In this document: positions 26,101-35,366 of the stretch, piece by piece | Layout of the letters: each line of letters starts with the position of its first letter | How positions within the stretch are numbered: position 1 is the stretch's first letter | From: Halospeciosus flavus | Lineage (GTDB): Archaea > Halobacteriota > Halobacteria > Halobacteriales > Halobacteriaceae | Assembly (NCBI RefSeq): GCF_029814175.1 | Contig: NZ_CP122313.1 | Span: 62,001 to 126,000 of the forward strand | Length of the DNA stretch: 64,000 nucleotides | Direction of reading: 5' to 3' | Made by a program: the position numbers and the translations under genes | Notes under the pieces: generated by a model | What the model was told of the DNA's origin: nothing | Seen by the model: the letters and a program-made list of their open reading frames with translations, nothing else | Database searches by the model: none

Positions 26101-29100
26101 GTACCTTCGCGTGACGCCAACCTCCGAACGGCTCAATCCGGAGCGTCTGCCGCAGGCACTGGAGAGCCTCCACAAACTGACCTCAACGGACTCGACAGGG
26201 CTAGCTGACAAACTCAATCCGCTACATAGCGACACACCGCTACGCTTCGAATTCCTCGCGCTGAGCGAGGGGAAAGATGACCCCGTCGAATTCTACTACG
26301 GTGCCGACGACCATCTGGATACCCTTGAGAAGCGGCTCCGGTCGGTCTATCCCGAGACGTTCGACATCGAGCGTACTGAGGTCGACATCGCATCCCGACT
26401 CGTACAGCCTGTCGAATTCGACCGCGAGACATTCGTCGAGCACTATGAGGCGGGCGACCTCCAGTACGAATTCGACCCTGACGAGCAATACGAACGTGGC
26501 ACTGACGACAACAAACAATCGAGGCCAGGGGACGCCGAATCAGTCGCGGATGGAGGGATAGTCGGCGACCAGTCTGCCGACCACATCATCGAAATCGGCG
26601 ATACTGCCCTCGAACTCGCCCCACCAGATGCGATTCCCGAGGATGAGCCACTCACGACGCTTGCCAAACCAACGGTAACATCAGAGGGAACGATACTCGC
26701 CCGGCCAGCGACCGAATCTGTCTCCCCACTCGGCGTACGGTGGCAGGGGTCGGCTACTCGGAAGCAAGACTGGATGACCTCACTCTCGCCGTTCACTGCC
26801 GACGACGAAGCAGAACTCCCCGCGGTCGATCAGCCAGGGGGTGCGCTCGCGTCGCTCGTCGACCATCTGATGGAGGCGACAGCACCAGTGGCGTTCCAGG
26901 TCGTTTTCCAGCGACGCGAGAGCTGGCAGTCCGATGCCGACCTTCGCAAGGAGGACGTCATCGACGGGCGGGACACACTCGCCCAGGAGATTATTGGCAC
27001 CCTCTTCGAACTCGACGGTCAGTCGGAGAACCGGGACAGAAACCAGCTTAGCGACGCGGTTGCAAAACGTGTCGCGGCAATCGAGGCGACAAATCCGAAG
27101 CGGTCGTTCACCGCGAACATCCGAGCCATCGGGATTCCATCCGGTGGTGACGGTCGCGATGATCTCGATGAGCGAATGCAGTCACTTGTCCCGGTGTTCG
27201 ACCCGCTTGACGGGCCGTACTACCAGGTTGCAGCCGAGCGGTTACGTGACAGCGGCTTCCGGGCAGCCACGAAAGAACGGAACGCACGAGCGGCGCTGCA
27301 GCGGCTCTTGGATCGTGAGATCACGACCGGCCGTGGGACGACCCGACCGGAGTTCGTCCTGAGTGGCCGAGAACTCGCGCACTTCGTACTCGTCCCCTCC
27401 TCGGAACAGCTTACTGTCGAGGGGACACGTGGGACGCGTGCGGAACAGCAGAGTCGGAATCCATTGCCCCGTCCGCACCAGGACCTCATGAGTGAGTTCC
27501 GAGACGGGATGGCAATCGGGTATGCCCTCGACGACACCGGCGAGGCCGAAGACGTGCCGACACACATTCCACCCGGACTGCTGCCCACTCATTACGGCCG
27601 GTTCGGAACAACCGGCTCTGGGAAATCGAAAGCCCTCATCAACGATATGCTGTCGCTGTACGACAACACCGAGGGTCCGACGATCCTCATCATCCCGAAG
27701 AACGACGATATGGCCCAGAATTATATGCGGGCTCACGCGCGTCGGTTCGGAATGACCGACCTCGAAGAGAACGTCGTCCACTTCCCAATCCCGGACGTGC
27801 TCCCCGGGTTCTCGTTTTTCGATCTCGAACCGTCGATGGAGAGCGGACGGCGCCGCGAAGACGCCGTCCAACGGAAGGCCGACCACTACGAAGAGATTTT
27901 GAAGCTCGTGATGGGAACCGACCGCTACGAGCGGGCGACTGTGGCCCCGACTCTCATCAAGACACTCATCAAGGCACTGTTCGACGAGGAATACGGCCGT
28001 GAGAACGGGCTATACCGAGCGTCGACGGACTACTTCGCCCACCGACAGCTCGAACACGTCGTCGACCAGATCTGGGAGGCCGGGCCACCGAACGAGAACA
28101 TCGGCGACGCCCCACGGTCGAGCGACGAGGAAGTCACCCGGACGATTCGACGGCAACTCCAGTTAGATTCGAACACCTTCGCGAACGTGATGGGCGGTGT
28201 CGGAAACCGTCTCGCCTACATCTCACAGGATACGCACCTGCGGCAGATCTTCAACAATACCGAGAACCAGTTCGACTTTCGGGATGTCCTCGACGAGGAT
28301 ACGGTCATCCTCTTCGACCTCGGCGACCTCCGCGACGACGCCGCCCGGATTATGACCGGTGTGATCCTGACCAATCTCGATGCAGCCCTCAAGGACCGCA
28401 AACAGGCGCTCTCCCAGCACTCGGACGACTACGTCGTGAACTTGCTCGTCGACGAGGCAGCATCGGTTGTGGTCTCCGACATCATGAACGATCTCCTCGA
28501 GAAAGGCCGGGGATTCCGGCTCTCTGTCGGCCTGTCGATGCAGTTCCCCGAACAGATGGAGGCCGAAGGCGGGCGGAAGATCTACCTGAACGCTCTGAAC
28601 AACATCGGTAGTTCGCTCATCGGGAAAATCAACGTCGACCGGGAACTGGCACGTGCGATGGCCCACGAAGAGATGGACCCTGCGGATTTCGCCAATCGGA
28701 TTCGTTCGTTGCCGCGCGGAGAGTGGATCGCCAGCTTGCCAAGCCCGACGTTCGGTGAAACGGGGCCGTATCCGTTCAGTCTCGAACCACTCCCGATTCC
28801 ACCGGGCCACCCCGAGAGCGAATCCCCGCTCACTGAACGTGAAGAGGAGCAGTTCACTGAGACGCTCTCCTCGATGCACGAGCACATCAGTGATAGACAC
28901 GGTGTCCCGGCTGCAACAGACGCCTCAACAACGAGAACACCGACCAACGAACACGAGGTCCTCGATATCGCGAGCGACGACCTGGACGTCGCGATTGCGA
29001 AGGTGGTTCGGAGTCTGCAGCTTCGAGAGGACTGCCGCGAGGAGAACGGCTGGGTGGCCGTTGAAGCAGTTGACGACGAACTCAGGCGGCTCTTCGACGA

Positions 29101-30403
29101 CGTCGACGCCGAGCCGCCATCGTATGATGCACTCGCGGACATTCGAGAACGATCACGATACCTCGATACGACCGTCGATATCGACGCCGACGAGCTCCGC
29201 ATCCGGCTCACTGAAGCCGGAGAGGATGTCTCGACACCCGATACTGGTAGCGTGCAGGCCGCTGGTGGGAGTGTCCACGACGCAGCACTCCTTCAGATCG
29301 AAGAAGAGCTCACCGCACTCGGTTTCACCGTCTCGATCCTCGCACAGGATGGCAGCGAGAAACCTGACGCGAGGGCGAGCCACCCCGACGTTTCCGACCG
29401 ATTCGCCATCGAAGTCGAAACGACGACACCCGAGAATCCCGCGAAAGTGCTCACGAATCTCCGGAAGGCCCAAGCAGCAGGTGATATCCCGCTGTTTGTC
29501 GTTCGACCAGGAAACGACGAAACTGAGTGGGCCGAGCGTGTTGACGGCATTCTCACACCTCCCGTCCGTACCCTCCAGAATGGTGAGACACGGTTCTACA
29601 CGACTGACTCGAATCTCACGTTCAACGGTGGAGCGACCGAAGAAGGTGGAGTGACGGCCGTGCGACCGGCGACCGACGACGAGAACGGGACCCAGAACAT
29701 CTGGCAGCGTGATGGCGACGAGATCGTCCTTCGTGATACCAGCGGGACGGAACACATCCGCCTCCCGTCGCTTGGAACACTCTCGAAAGATCGTGTGCCA
29801 GCCATCTACAGCTACGACCACGCTGCCGACGAGTACGTCGTATACGAGCACGGTGAGCAACACATCTACGAGACGAAATCGGCGTTCGAGGGCGACTGGG
29901 TGCGTATCAAGAAGCCATTCGTCCCCGAAGCCGAACTCCCCGTACCAGACTACACACGTTCGACGTACGGCATCCTTATCCTTCACGATGAGGCGAAATC
30001 GGTCGTGTATGAAGACGGTGAGAAGCGGCCACTCTCGGCAATCACTGACGGGGCACTCCGTCCCGCATCGCCTGAATCAGCGGCCGCTGACGAACCACCC
30101 AGTCAGACCGACCAGGCCGATGAGACAGTCGAGGAAGACCAATCGCCACCGTCGTTCGAAGCATTTGTCGACGAATATCTTGTCGAAGATGCGGATGAAG
30201 CCGTGCCGAAAGATGACGTATTCGGCCTCTACAACGACTGGGCAGAGGCACACGGCATCGACGATCCGCTGAATAAGAGTTGGTTCACCCGGAAGCTCAA
30301 CACCCACATCAAGGTGGATTCCACGAAGAAGCGAATCGGCGGGGAACCCGTCCCGCATTACACTGGTGTCCGTATCCGTTCTGAAGAGGACTTTCAGTCA
30401 TGA
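26093..30403 (+). CDS. Giant VirD4/TraG-type coupling ATPase with C-terminal PD-(D/E)XK-like domain
   Basis: From the ATG at 26093 the protein has 1436 residues. An N-terminal region (1-480) precedes an FtsK/HerA ATPase with Walker A FGTTGSGKS (Lys511) and Walker B NLLVDEAAS (Asp787/Glu788). Residues about 1065-1160 look like a restriction-endonuclease fold: Asp1092, then FAIEVE (Glu1107, Glu1109), then PAKVLTNLRKA and a PLFVVRPGN strand. Residues about 1353-1430 (FVDEYLVEDADEAVPKDDVF, then KSWFTRKL and HYTGVRI) resemble the winged helix at the end of D5-type primases. It probably pumps DNA and may also nick or process it. Confidence 0.85.
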   Translation: MREYLRVTPTSERLNPERLPQALESLHKLTSTDSTGLADKLNPLHSDTPLRFEFLALSEGKDDPVEFYYGADDHLDTLEKRLRSVYPETFDIERTEVDIASRLVQPVEFDRETFVEHYEAGDLQYEFDPDEQYERGTDDNKQSRPGDAESVADGGIVGDQSADHIIEIGDTALELAPPDAIPEDEPLTTLAKPTVTSEGTILARPATESVSPLGVRWQGSATRKQDWMTSLSPFTADDEAELPAVDQPGGALASLVDHLMEATAPVAFQVVFQRRESWQSDADLRKEDVIDGRDTLAQEIIGTLFELDGQSENRDRNQLSDAVAKRVAAIEATNPKRSFTANIRAIGIPSGGDGRDDLDERMQSLVPVFDPLDGPYYQVAAERLRDSGFRAATKERNARAALQRLLDREITTGRGTTRPEFVLSGRELAHFVLVPSSEQLTVEGTRGTRAEQQSRNPLPRPHQDLMSEFRDGMAIGYALDDTGEAEDVPTHIPPGLLPTHYGRFGTTGSGKSKALINDMLSLYDNTEGPTILIIPKNDDMAQNYMRAHARRFGMTDLEENVVHFPIPDVLPGFSFFDLEPSMESGRRREDAVQRKADHYEEILKLVMGTDRYERATVAPTLIKTLIKALFDEEYGRENGLYRASTDYFAHRQLEHVVDQIWEAGPPNENIGDAPRSSDEEVTRTIRRQLQLDSNTFANVMGGVGNRLAYISQDTHLRQIFNNTENQFDFRDVLDEDTVILFDLGDLRDDAARIMTGVILTNLDAALKDRKQALSQHSDDYVVNLLVDEAASVVVSDIMNDLLEKGRGFRLSVGLSMQFPEQMEAEGGRKIYLNALNNIGSSLIGKINVDRELARAMAHEEMDPADFANRIRSLPRGEWIASLPSPTFGETGPYPFSLEPLPIPPGHPESESPLTEREEEQFTETLSSMHEHISDRHGVPAATDASTTRTPTNEHEVLDIASDDLDVAIAKVVRSLQLREDCREENGWVAVEAVDDELRRLFDDVDAEPPSYDALADIRERSRYLDTTVDIDADELRIRLTEAGEDVSTPDTGSVQAAGGSVHDAALLQIEEELTALGFTVSILAQDGSEKPDARASHPDVSDRFAIEVETTTPENPAKVLTNLRKAQAAGDIPLFVVRPGNDETEWAERVDGILTPPVRTLQNGETRFYTTDSNLTFNGGATEEGGVTAVRPATDDENGTQNIWQRDGDEIVLRDTSGTEHIRLPSLGTLSKDRVPAIYSYDHAADEYVVYEHGEQHIYETKSAFEGDWVRIKKPFVPEAELPVPDYTRSTYGILILHDEAKSVVYEDGEKRPLSAITDGALRPASPESAAADEPPSQTDQADETVEEDQSPPSFEAFVDEYLVEDADEAVPKDDVFGLYNDWAEAHGIDDPLNKSWFTRKLNTHIKVDSTKKRIGGEPVPHYTGVRIRSEEDFQS

Positions 30404-30453
30404 AACGGACGTACACGGTCCAATTCCCGATATCATCGGGACTTCTTGAGACC

Positions 30454-30631
30454 TGTTCCACCCAAGCTGAATCATGACCTCATCCAATCAAATTCGTAGG
30501 TCGGAAATCACCCGACTGCGGCATGTTCCACCCAAATCTTCAATGGGTGGAACAGCTACGAAACGGCCGAAATGGGTGGAACACGCTCACGTCCATCGAT
30601 TTGCAACCAGCGATAGCGAGTGTTCCACCCA
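30454..30631. repeat. Iteron-like array of five TGTTCCACCCA elements
   Basis: Exact copies lie at 30454, 30524 and 30621 on the plus strand and at 30544 and 30573 on the minus strand. The middle pair forms an inverted repeat with a 9-bp spacer. The array fills the gap between the coupling ATPase and the PrimPol gene. This placement fits an initiator-binding origin, an autoregulatory operator or a transfer origin. Two GC-rich hairpins follow between 30650 and 30740. Confidence 0.75.
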
Positions 30632-30754
30632 ACAACCAACTAGGATAGAACGGGGGGTCCCCGTTGGGACCAAGGGATTGGATCGCGACGTACAGCAGAG
30701 AGCGTTCTGTGCTGGCTCAGAGCCAGTGAGAGCCATGCGAGGTCCTACGTGAGG

Positions 30755-32008
30755 ATGAGTGAACCTATTATCGACGAGCCGGAGGCGATTCCGGAGACGT
30801 TACGCGAACGCGACCAGTGGGTGTGCTGGCGCGAGGAGGAGCGAGACGGCAAACCGACGAAGATTCCGGTGACGCCAGGGGCAGGGGGGTTCGCGTCAGC
30901 AACAGAGTCGGAGACCTGGGCGAGTTTCGAGGCAGCACTCGACTACAGCGAGACAGAGCACGCCGATGGTATCGGGTTCGTGTTTACCGACGACGATCCC
31001 ATCGTCGGCGTCGACCTGGACGACTGCCGTGATCCTGAAACCGGCGACGTCGACGACGCGGCACTAGACATCATCGAGCGCCTCGACTCCTATACGGAGG
31101 TGTCACCGTCCGGCACCGGCTATCACGTCCTCATCAGGGGCGAACTTCCCGAGGGGCGGAACCGTCGCGGGAGCATCGAACTGTACGACACGGCACGCTT
31201 TTTCACCGTCACTGGCGATCACGTCGAGCGGACACCAACGTGCGTCGCACGTCGACAGGACGCGCTCAGAGCGATTCACCGTGAGTACGTTCAGGAGACA
31301 GAGCGTGACACGGCAGCAGAGTCCGAACAGCGTGGTAGCGCTGACGACGAGTCACCGACGACCGGTGCAGCCGGCGTTGACGTCGACCTCGAAGACGAGG
31401 ACCTCCTCGAGAAAGCGCGGAATGCATCGAACGGCGAGAAGTTCGAGCGGCTCTGGAACGGGAACACAGCCGGCTACGACAGCCAGTCCGAGGCCGACAT
31501 GGCGCTGTGCTGTCTGCTGGCGTTCTGGACCGGCGGCGACCGGACGCAGATGGATCACCTGTTTCGCCAGTCAGGATTGCTTCGGGAGAAGTGGGACGAG
31601 GTCCACTACGCTGATGGGTCGACGTATGGGGAGAAGACCATCGAGCGAGCAATTGCGACTACTTCGGAGTTCTACGACCCGGACGCCGGCGACGATACCG
31701 CAGATGATATCTCCGCCACATCGTCTCCAGACGTCGGCGCTGCTGACTCGGAGCGGAGTCGCGCGTATCTCGCCGAGAAGAACCAGATCTTGAGCGACCG
31801 CGTCGACGAACTCGAGGCGACACTCACGGAGAAAACCGAGCGCATCGACGCTCTCGAAGCGGAGGTCAAGCGACTCACTGACGAACTCGCCACCCGTGGC
31901 CAGGAGGAGGAGTGCCAGGGCGAGCACGCCGCTACTACGAGTGAGAACAGTAGTGAGTCAGAGTCATCCTCACTGTTGGGTCGGTTATTCGGCGGTCGGT
32001 CCAAGTAG
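30755..32008 (+). CDS. NrS-1-like primase-polymerase (PrimPol)
   Basis: The ATG at 30755 gives 417 residues; a GTG 6 bp upstream is also open. The N-terminal domain has the archaeo-eukaryotic primase pattern seen in phage NrS-1 polymerase: WVCWREEERDGKPTKIP, the metal-binding GVDLDDC, SPSGTGYHVLIRG and ELYDTARFFTVTGDHV. Residues about 220-300 match the helix-bundle domain (SEADMALCCLLAFWTGGDRTQMDHLFRQSGL). A coiled coil (about 330-385) ends the protein. It should synthesise primers or initiate replication of the element. The iteron array lies immediately upstream. Confidence 0.85.
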   Translation: MSEPIIDEPEAIPETLRERDQWVCWREEERDGKPTKIPVTPGAGGFASATESETWASFEAALDYSETEHADGIGFVFTDDDPIVGVDLDDCRDPETGDVDDAALDIIERLDSYTEVSPSGTGYHVLIRGELPEGRNRRGSIELYDTARFFTVTGDHVERTPTCVARRQDALRAIHREYVQETERDTAAESEQRGSADDESPTTGAAGVDVDLEDEDLLEKARNASNGEKFERLWNGNTAGYDSQSEADMALCCLLAFWTGGDRTQMDHLFRQSGLLREKWDEVHYADGSTYGEKTIERAIATTSEFYDPDAGDDTADDISATSSPDVGAADSERSRAYLAEKNQILSDRVDELEATLTEKTERIDALEAEVKRLTDELATRGQEEECQGEHAATTSENSSESESSSLLGRLFGGRSK

Positions 32009-32034
32009 CGTTGCGACCGCAGCGGCACGTCTGT

Positions 32035-32058
32035 CACCCCCGCCAGGGGGCGGCGGGG
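32035..32058 (+). promoter_or_regulatory. 5' leader stem-loop
   Basis: CCCCC-GCCA-GGGGG followed by CGGCGGGG forms a stem 25 bp before the ATG at 32083. It belongs to the leader family seen before many genes of the right arm. Confidence 0.55.
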
Positions 32059-32082
32059 TACATCACGTGCCCCCGATAGACG

Positions 32083-32523
32083 ATGGATTCGGAACGTACG
32101 ACCCAAACGCAGACGGTACAGCAAGCAGCAACCAACTCCGACGGGGAGGCTCCGTGGGCAGACCTCGAGGTGACGATCCCGACCGACCGCGATCACGCGT
32201 CGCTCGTCGCGCTCGTGGAATGTGTCCTCGTCGAGTTGACTCACGAGCACGTGGGGGCAGTTGTCGTCACTCACCAGGTCCGGGGGACAAACCGCACGCA
32301 GTACGTCGCCGTCGACGACGTCAGCGAGCAGTTCCAAAAGCGGCACTTCGACGCCCGGCTGGGCTGGCACGAGACAACCGTTCCTCGGGAGATCGTTCGC
32401 GACGAACTCGTCACCCAGCTCACCCGGTCGGCAGCCTCACAAGCGGAACGCACACGAGAAGCAGCAGCCAGCGAGCCGGACACGTTCACCGTGAAGCCGG
32501 TTCAGGAACTCCGAACTCCATAG
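32083..32523 (+). CDS. Conserved hypothetical protein behind PrimPol
   Basis: The 146-residue acidic protein has an alpha/beta core (DLEVTIPTDRDHASLVALVECVLVELTHEHVGAVVVTHQVRGTNRTQYVAVDDV) and a charged C-terminal helix. I do not recognise the family. It follows PrimPol on the same strand, has its own hairpin leader and ends 9 bp before element copy 2. It is the last gene of the conjugation/replication block and may assist replication. Confidence 0.75.
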   Translation: MDSERTTQTQTVQQAATNSDGEAPWADLEVTIPTDRDHASLVALVECVLVELTHEHVGAVVVTHQVRGTNRTQYVAVDDVSEQFQKRHFDARLGWHETTVPREIVRDELVTQLTRSAASQAERTREAAASEPDTFTVKPVQELRTP

Positions 32524-32532
32524 GCCACACTC

Positions 32533-32574
32533 TTAACCAACACTCGGGACCAGTTCTGTCGAAGTGTTGGTTAA
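32533..32574. repeat. TTAACCAAC/GTTGGTTAA element, copy 2
   Basis: The 42-bp element has arms extended to 12 bp (TTAACCAACACT/AGTGTTGGTTAA). It separates the PrimPol operon from the cargo genes beginning at 32744. Confidence 0.85.
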
Positions 32575-32686
32575 CGACGTTGCCAGAATTCATGCCCTCA
32601 ACCCCCGCCCACCGCCCTGTCCCTCCGCGACGTTGCCGTTTTCGAGTATCTCGACCCAGGGTCGGACTGACGCCCTCCGACTGGGC

Positions 32687-32717
32687 TGTTTATCGGCGCC
32701 GGGAGGCGTGCAGCGCG
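32687..32717 (+). promoter_or_regulatory. 5' leader stem-loop
   Basis: TTTATCGGCGCCGGGAGGCG and CAGCGCGC match the leader pattern (T-rich start, GC stem, then a G-rich end). It lies about 30 bp before the ATG at 32744. Confidence 0.4.
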
Positions 32718-32743
32718 CGAGAGCGTGCGCGGCGTGATTCACC

Positions 32744-33034
32744 ATGGCTGGTCCCGATCCTCACGACGACACGAGTGCCGACCACGAACAGCGCGAAACC
32801 GAACTCCTCGCACAGGACCGTGACGCCGCGAGCGTCGCGACCGCGGACGTCGACGACGCAACGGCCCGCAGCCTAGTCGACGACCTCATCGACGCGGACG
32901 TCGTCACACCCGTTCCCGAGGATCGCGTTCTCGTTCACGAGCCGAGTGTTACTACCTTCGACTCGACGACGCAATTGGCCGTCTTCCACCGTGGCTGGAC
33001 GGCCGGCCGCGACGCCGACGCGGAGGCGGAGTAA
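32744..33034 (+). CDS. Acidic hypothetical protein
   Basis: The 96-residue protein is very Asp/Glu-rich with no recognised domain. The C-terminal half (ARSLVDDLIDADVVTPVPEDRVLVHEPSVTTF) may form a small winged or alpha/beta fold. The stop codon overlaps the next ATG by one base (TAATG), so it is coupled to the zinc-finger gene. It is the first gene after element copy 2. Confidence 0.7.
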   Translation: MAGPDPHDDTSADHEQRETELLAQDRDAASVATADVDDATARSLVDDLIDADVVTPVPEDRVLVHEPSVTTFDSTTQLAVFHRGWTAGRDADAEAE

Positions 33035-33357
33035 TGCAGCAGACGCTTACAGGGTGTGCGTTCTGCGACGCTCCGCCCAGCACCGAGACTGGCGAGGCCC
33101 ACACCTGGGGGGAAGATGAGCGGGTCACCCACCCTATCTGCGTCGACTGCGCGATCCAGATGGATCCGGATCCCGACGAGCGCGATCGCTACGCCTGCGA
33201 TGGCTGTGGGCTCGTCGTCGACGCCCTCGCGGCGCTCACGCGTTTCCGTGTGGAACTCGGCCATCTCGAGGGGCCGCTGCAGCTGTGTGCGCGATGTAGT
33301 CCTGGCGGGCCCGCGACGTACTGGACGCACGACCTCGATGAGCATCTCGTTGAGTGA
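33034..33357 (+). CDS. Zinc-finger protein (DUF7558-like)
   Basis: The 107-residue protein has three Cys pairs: CAFCDAP at the N-terminus, ICVDCA and YACDGCGLVVDA in the middle, and LCARCSPGG near the end. One or two treble-clef or ribbon zinc sites are therefore likely. It resembles small conserved haloarchaeal plasmid proteins (DUF7558 by recollection). The function is unknown. It is translationally coupled to the preceding gene. Confidence 0.75.
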   Translation: MQQTLTGCAFCDAPPSTETGEAHTWGEDERVTHPICVDCAIQMDPDPDERDRYACDGCGLVVDALAALTRFRVELGHLEGPLQLCARCSPGGPATYWTHDLDEHLVE

Positions 33358-33522
33358 GACATGTTGCCGACGCTTACACCGTTTCCATGGAGGACCTCGT
33401 TGACGAAGTCGACGTCGCGCTTGACCGCGACTAATGGGGGGGTCTCCTATCCAGGGATAGGGAAAGTATCCAATAAGCCGCACCGCTTGGCATTACACCA
33501 CAGATTCCGGTATCCCTCGCCG

Positions 33523-34335
33523 TCAGATCGTCGTCGAAAGACGCTCGATGCGATCAGCGGTTCCCTTGACTGCGTCTTTCTCCTCGAGACGACTCACGAT
33601 ATCCTGTAGTTCAACCGTGGTGTAATCGAGTTCCTGCTGGAGGGCAGGCATAGATTTCGGTTCGTCGAGGGCGTGAAGCACTTCGAGTTCCTCGTATACG
33701 CGCTCTGTAATCTCCGCGACCGGCTCATGCAGGGGTGTCCTCACGTTGTGTTGCTCGGTGAGATCGGCCAACGCCTCGTTCACGTATGTCACGAATAGCT
33801 CTTGGTCCAAGAGGTCGATCTGCGCGGCGAGTTCTGCTTCGACGACGTCGAAATCGAGGTCAGTCTGCAGCAGCGAAAACATATCTTCGATATCGTCCAC
33901 CCGTCCGGCGACCGCCTTGAATAGGAAGATGTCCTCTGGGCTCACGAGTTCGACCACCAAGTTGCTGGGGTTGAGGTACCGCTCGCTGCGCTTCCGAATC
34001 CCGTCAGAAAGAACCAGTTTATCGATTACCTGCTGGTGAAAGATGTCGATTCGACACCCATCATCGTTCTCGAGGATTCGCTGAGCACCGAGCGCTTCGT
34101 ATTCTTCGTCCGGTTCCCGAACGATATTGTAACCAAGTTCGAGCAGTACTGCTTGGAGCTGCCCGAGGTCATCACCGGATGCGACGATGAGATCGATATC
34201 CTTGGTAGTGGTCTTGAGATCCTGGAACGCCATTGCCCCACCGCCGATCAAGAAGACAGTGAGCGGGTCGTCTAGCTGCTCGCCGATGCGCTCGAGTTCC
34301 GACCGAATGTACGAACTGTCGAATCGCGCCCTCAT
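33523..34335 (-). CDS. Nucleotidyltransferase (toxin-like) of a TA-type pair
   Basis: The ATG at 34335 (MRARFDSSYIRSEL) yields 270 residues. The minimal nucleotidyltransferase motif is clear: FLIGGGAMAFQDLKTTTKDIDLIVA, with Gly31-33 and Asp46/Asp48. The second half is helical with a possible winged helix (ALQQELDYTTVELQDIVSRLEEKDAV). It overlaps the upstream wHTH gene by 4 bp. Such pairs act as toxin-antitoxin or abortive-infection modules in which the NTase modifies tRNA or protein. That function is inferred. Confidence 0.82.
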   Translation of the reverse strand: MRARFDSSYIRSELERIGEQLDDPLTVFLIGGGAMAFQDLKTTTKDIDLIVASGDDLGQLQAVLLELGYNIVREPDEEYEALGAQRILENDDGCRIDIFHQQVIDKLVLSDGIRKRSERYLNPSNLVVELVSPEDIFLFKAVAGRVDDIEDMFSLLQTDLDFDVVEAELAAQIDLLDQELFVTYVNEALADLTEQHNVRTPLHEPVAEITERVYEELEVLHALDEPKSMPALQQELDYTTVELQDIVSRLEEKDAVKGTADRIERLSTTI

Positions 34336-35255
34336 GCTGACACCCCGTAGTCCGCAGCCAATTCTTGGAACTCCTCCCACTCGGGAAGTCGAGATGCCCG
34401 CTCCTCGCCACTCGTGTCGAGATACGTGAGCAAGTCCTCGACGAGATCGTCGACGCCGTACTTTGTGGCCTGGTCACGCAGTTCGTCACGGTCGACGTCA
34501 ACGTGGCTGAGCAGGAGCAGACAGTATGACTGGGTACGTGCGCCCGAATCGATCACGAGCATATGACAGCACAGCATCGCCGGCGAGAGATCATTCATCG
34601 TCTCTGAATGGAAATAGTACCGACGGTCGCGGGCCAGAAGGGGCAGGTCGTAGGTCTGGAAACGCTCTGGCCCCGTCGAAAGGAAGTCCTCGGCGGTAAT
34701 CTCATCTGCGGTCTGGACGAGGAACTCGTCGAGTGACTCCCAGAGAATCGTGTAGGTGTCGGTGTGTTGTTCGACGGTCTGGCGATGGTCGTGGTGAACG
34801 AGTTCCCGAGCAAGCGTACTCAGTTGTTCGAATCCCTCGTTCAGCACATATGCATCCTCGTCAGTTTCGTAGATGATCCCTCGATGCTGAAGTGGATCGA
34901 GGGCGCGATGGACGGTACTCCTGTGAATGTTGGCCCGGCGTGCGAGCTCCATTGCGACCCGCGGTGTTTCAAGATAGTAGAGAACGCGGAACGTCGCGCC
35001 CGACAACAGTTCAGGCCATTCGATGTGCGAATACTCTTGGGTGATGTCTGCGAGGAGTTCGAGTGCTTTTGCGTCCGATGGCCGGATCTGCTTTGTTTTC
35101 CCTTGTCGACGCGTCTCGACGAGTCCGGTCGCTTCGAGACGATCGACAAGTTCAGACGTGTAGCTGAGACTGCGGTCCAGCTGGGTCGCAAATTCGGAGA
35201 CTGTCTGTTCACCGTGAAGGACGGTGAGCGCGCGAACCTCGCCTTCGGTAAGCAT
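34332..35255 (-). CDS. Winged-helix protein, antitoxin-like partner of the nucleotidyltransferase
   Basis: The 307-residue protein has two winged helices at residues 1-70 (TVSEFATQLDRSLSYTSELVDRLEATGLVE) and 88-145 (VAMELARRANIHRSTVHRALDPLQHRGII). A C-terminal domain contains LCCHMLVIDSGARTQSYCLLLLSHVDVD and ends in LPEWEEFQELAADYGV. A same-length paralogue lies at 61114-62037, including that C-terminal domain. It precedes and overlaps the nucleotidyltransferase gene, so it likely represses the operon and neutralises the toxin. Confidence 0.82.
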   Translation of the reverse strand: MLTEGEVRALTVLHGEQTVSEFATQLDRSLSYTSELVDRLEATGLVETRRQGKTKQIRPSDAKALELLADITQEYSHIEWPELLSGATFRVLYYLETPRVAMELARRANIHRSTVHRALDPLQHRGIIYETDEDAYVLNEGFEQLSTLARELVHHDHRQTVEQHTDTYTILWESLDEFLVQTADEITAEDFLSTGPERFQTYDLPLLARDRRYYFHSETMNDLSPAMLCCHMLVIDSGARTQSYCLLLLSHVDVDRDELRDQATKYGVDDLVEDLLTYLDTSGEERASRLPEWEEFQELAADYGVSA

Positions 35256-35366
35256 CTGTTGCGTAGATACGAACCGATATTTAAATAACTTCGCTATCTC
35301 GCAACGAGTATGACTGACTCAGCTGAAGTTGCTGGGTGAGCAACACGATGAAGGCCCTCGGCCGTT

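Noticed and set aside
30474-30752. 92-residue frame across the iteron array
   Set aside because: It is a chance frame running through repeated TGTTCCACCCA elements and has no protein-like composition.
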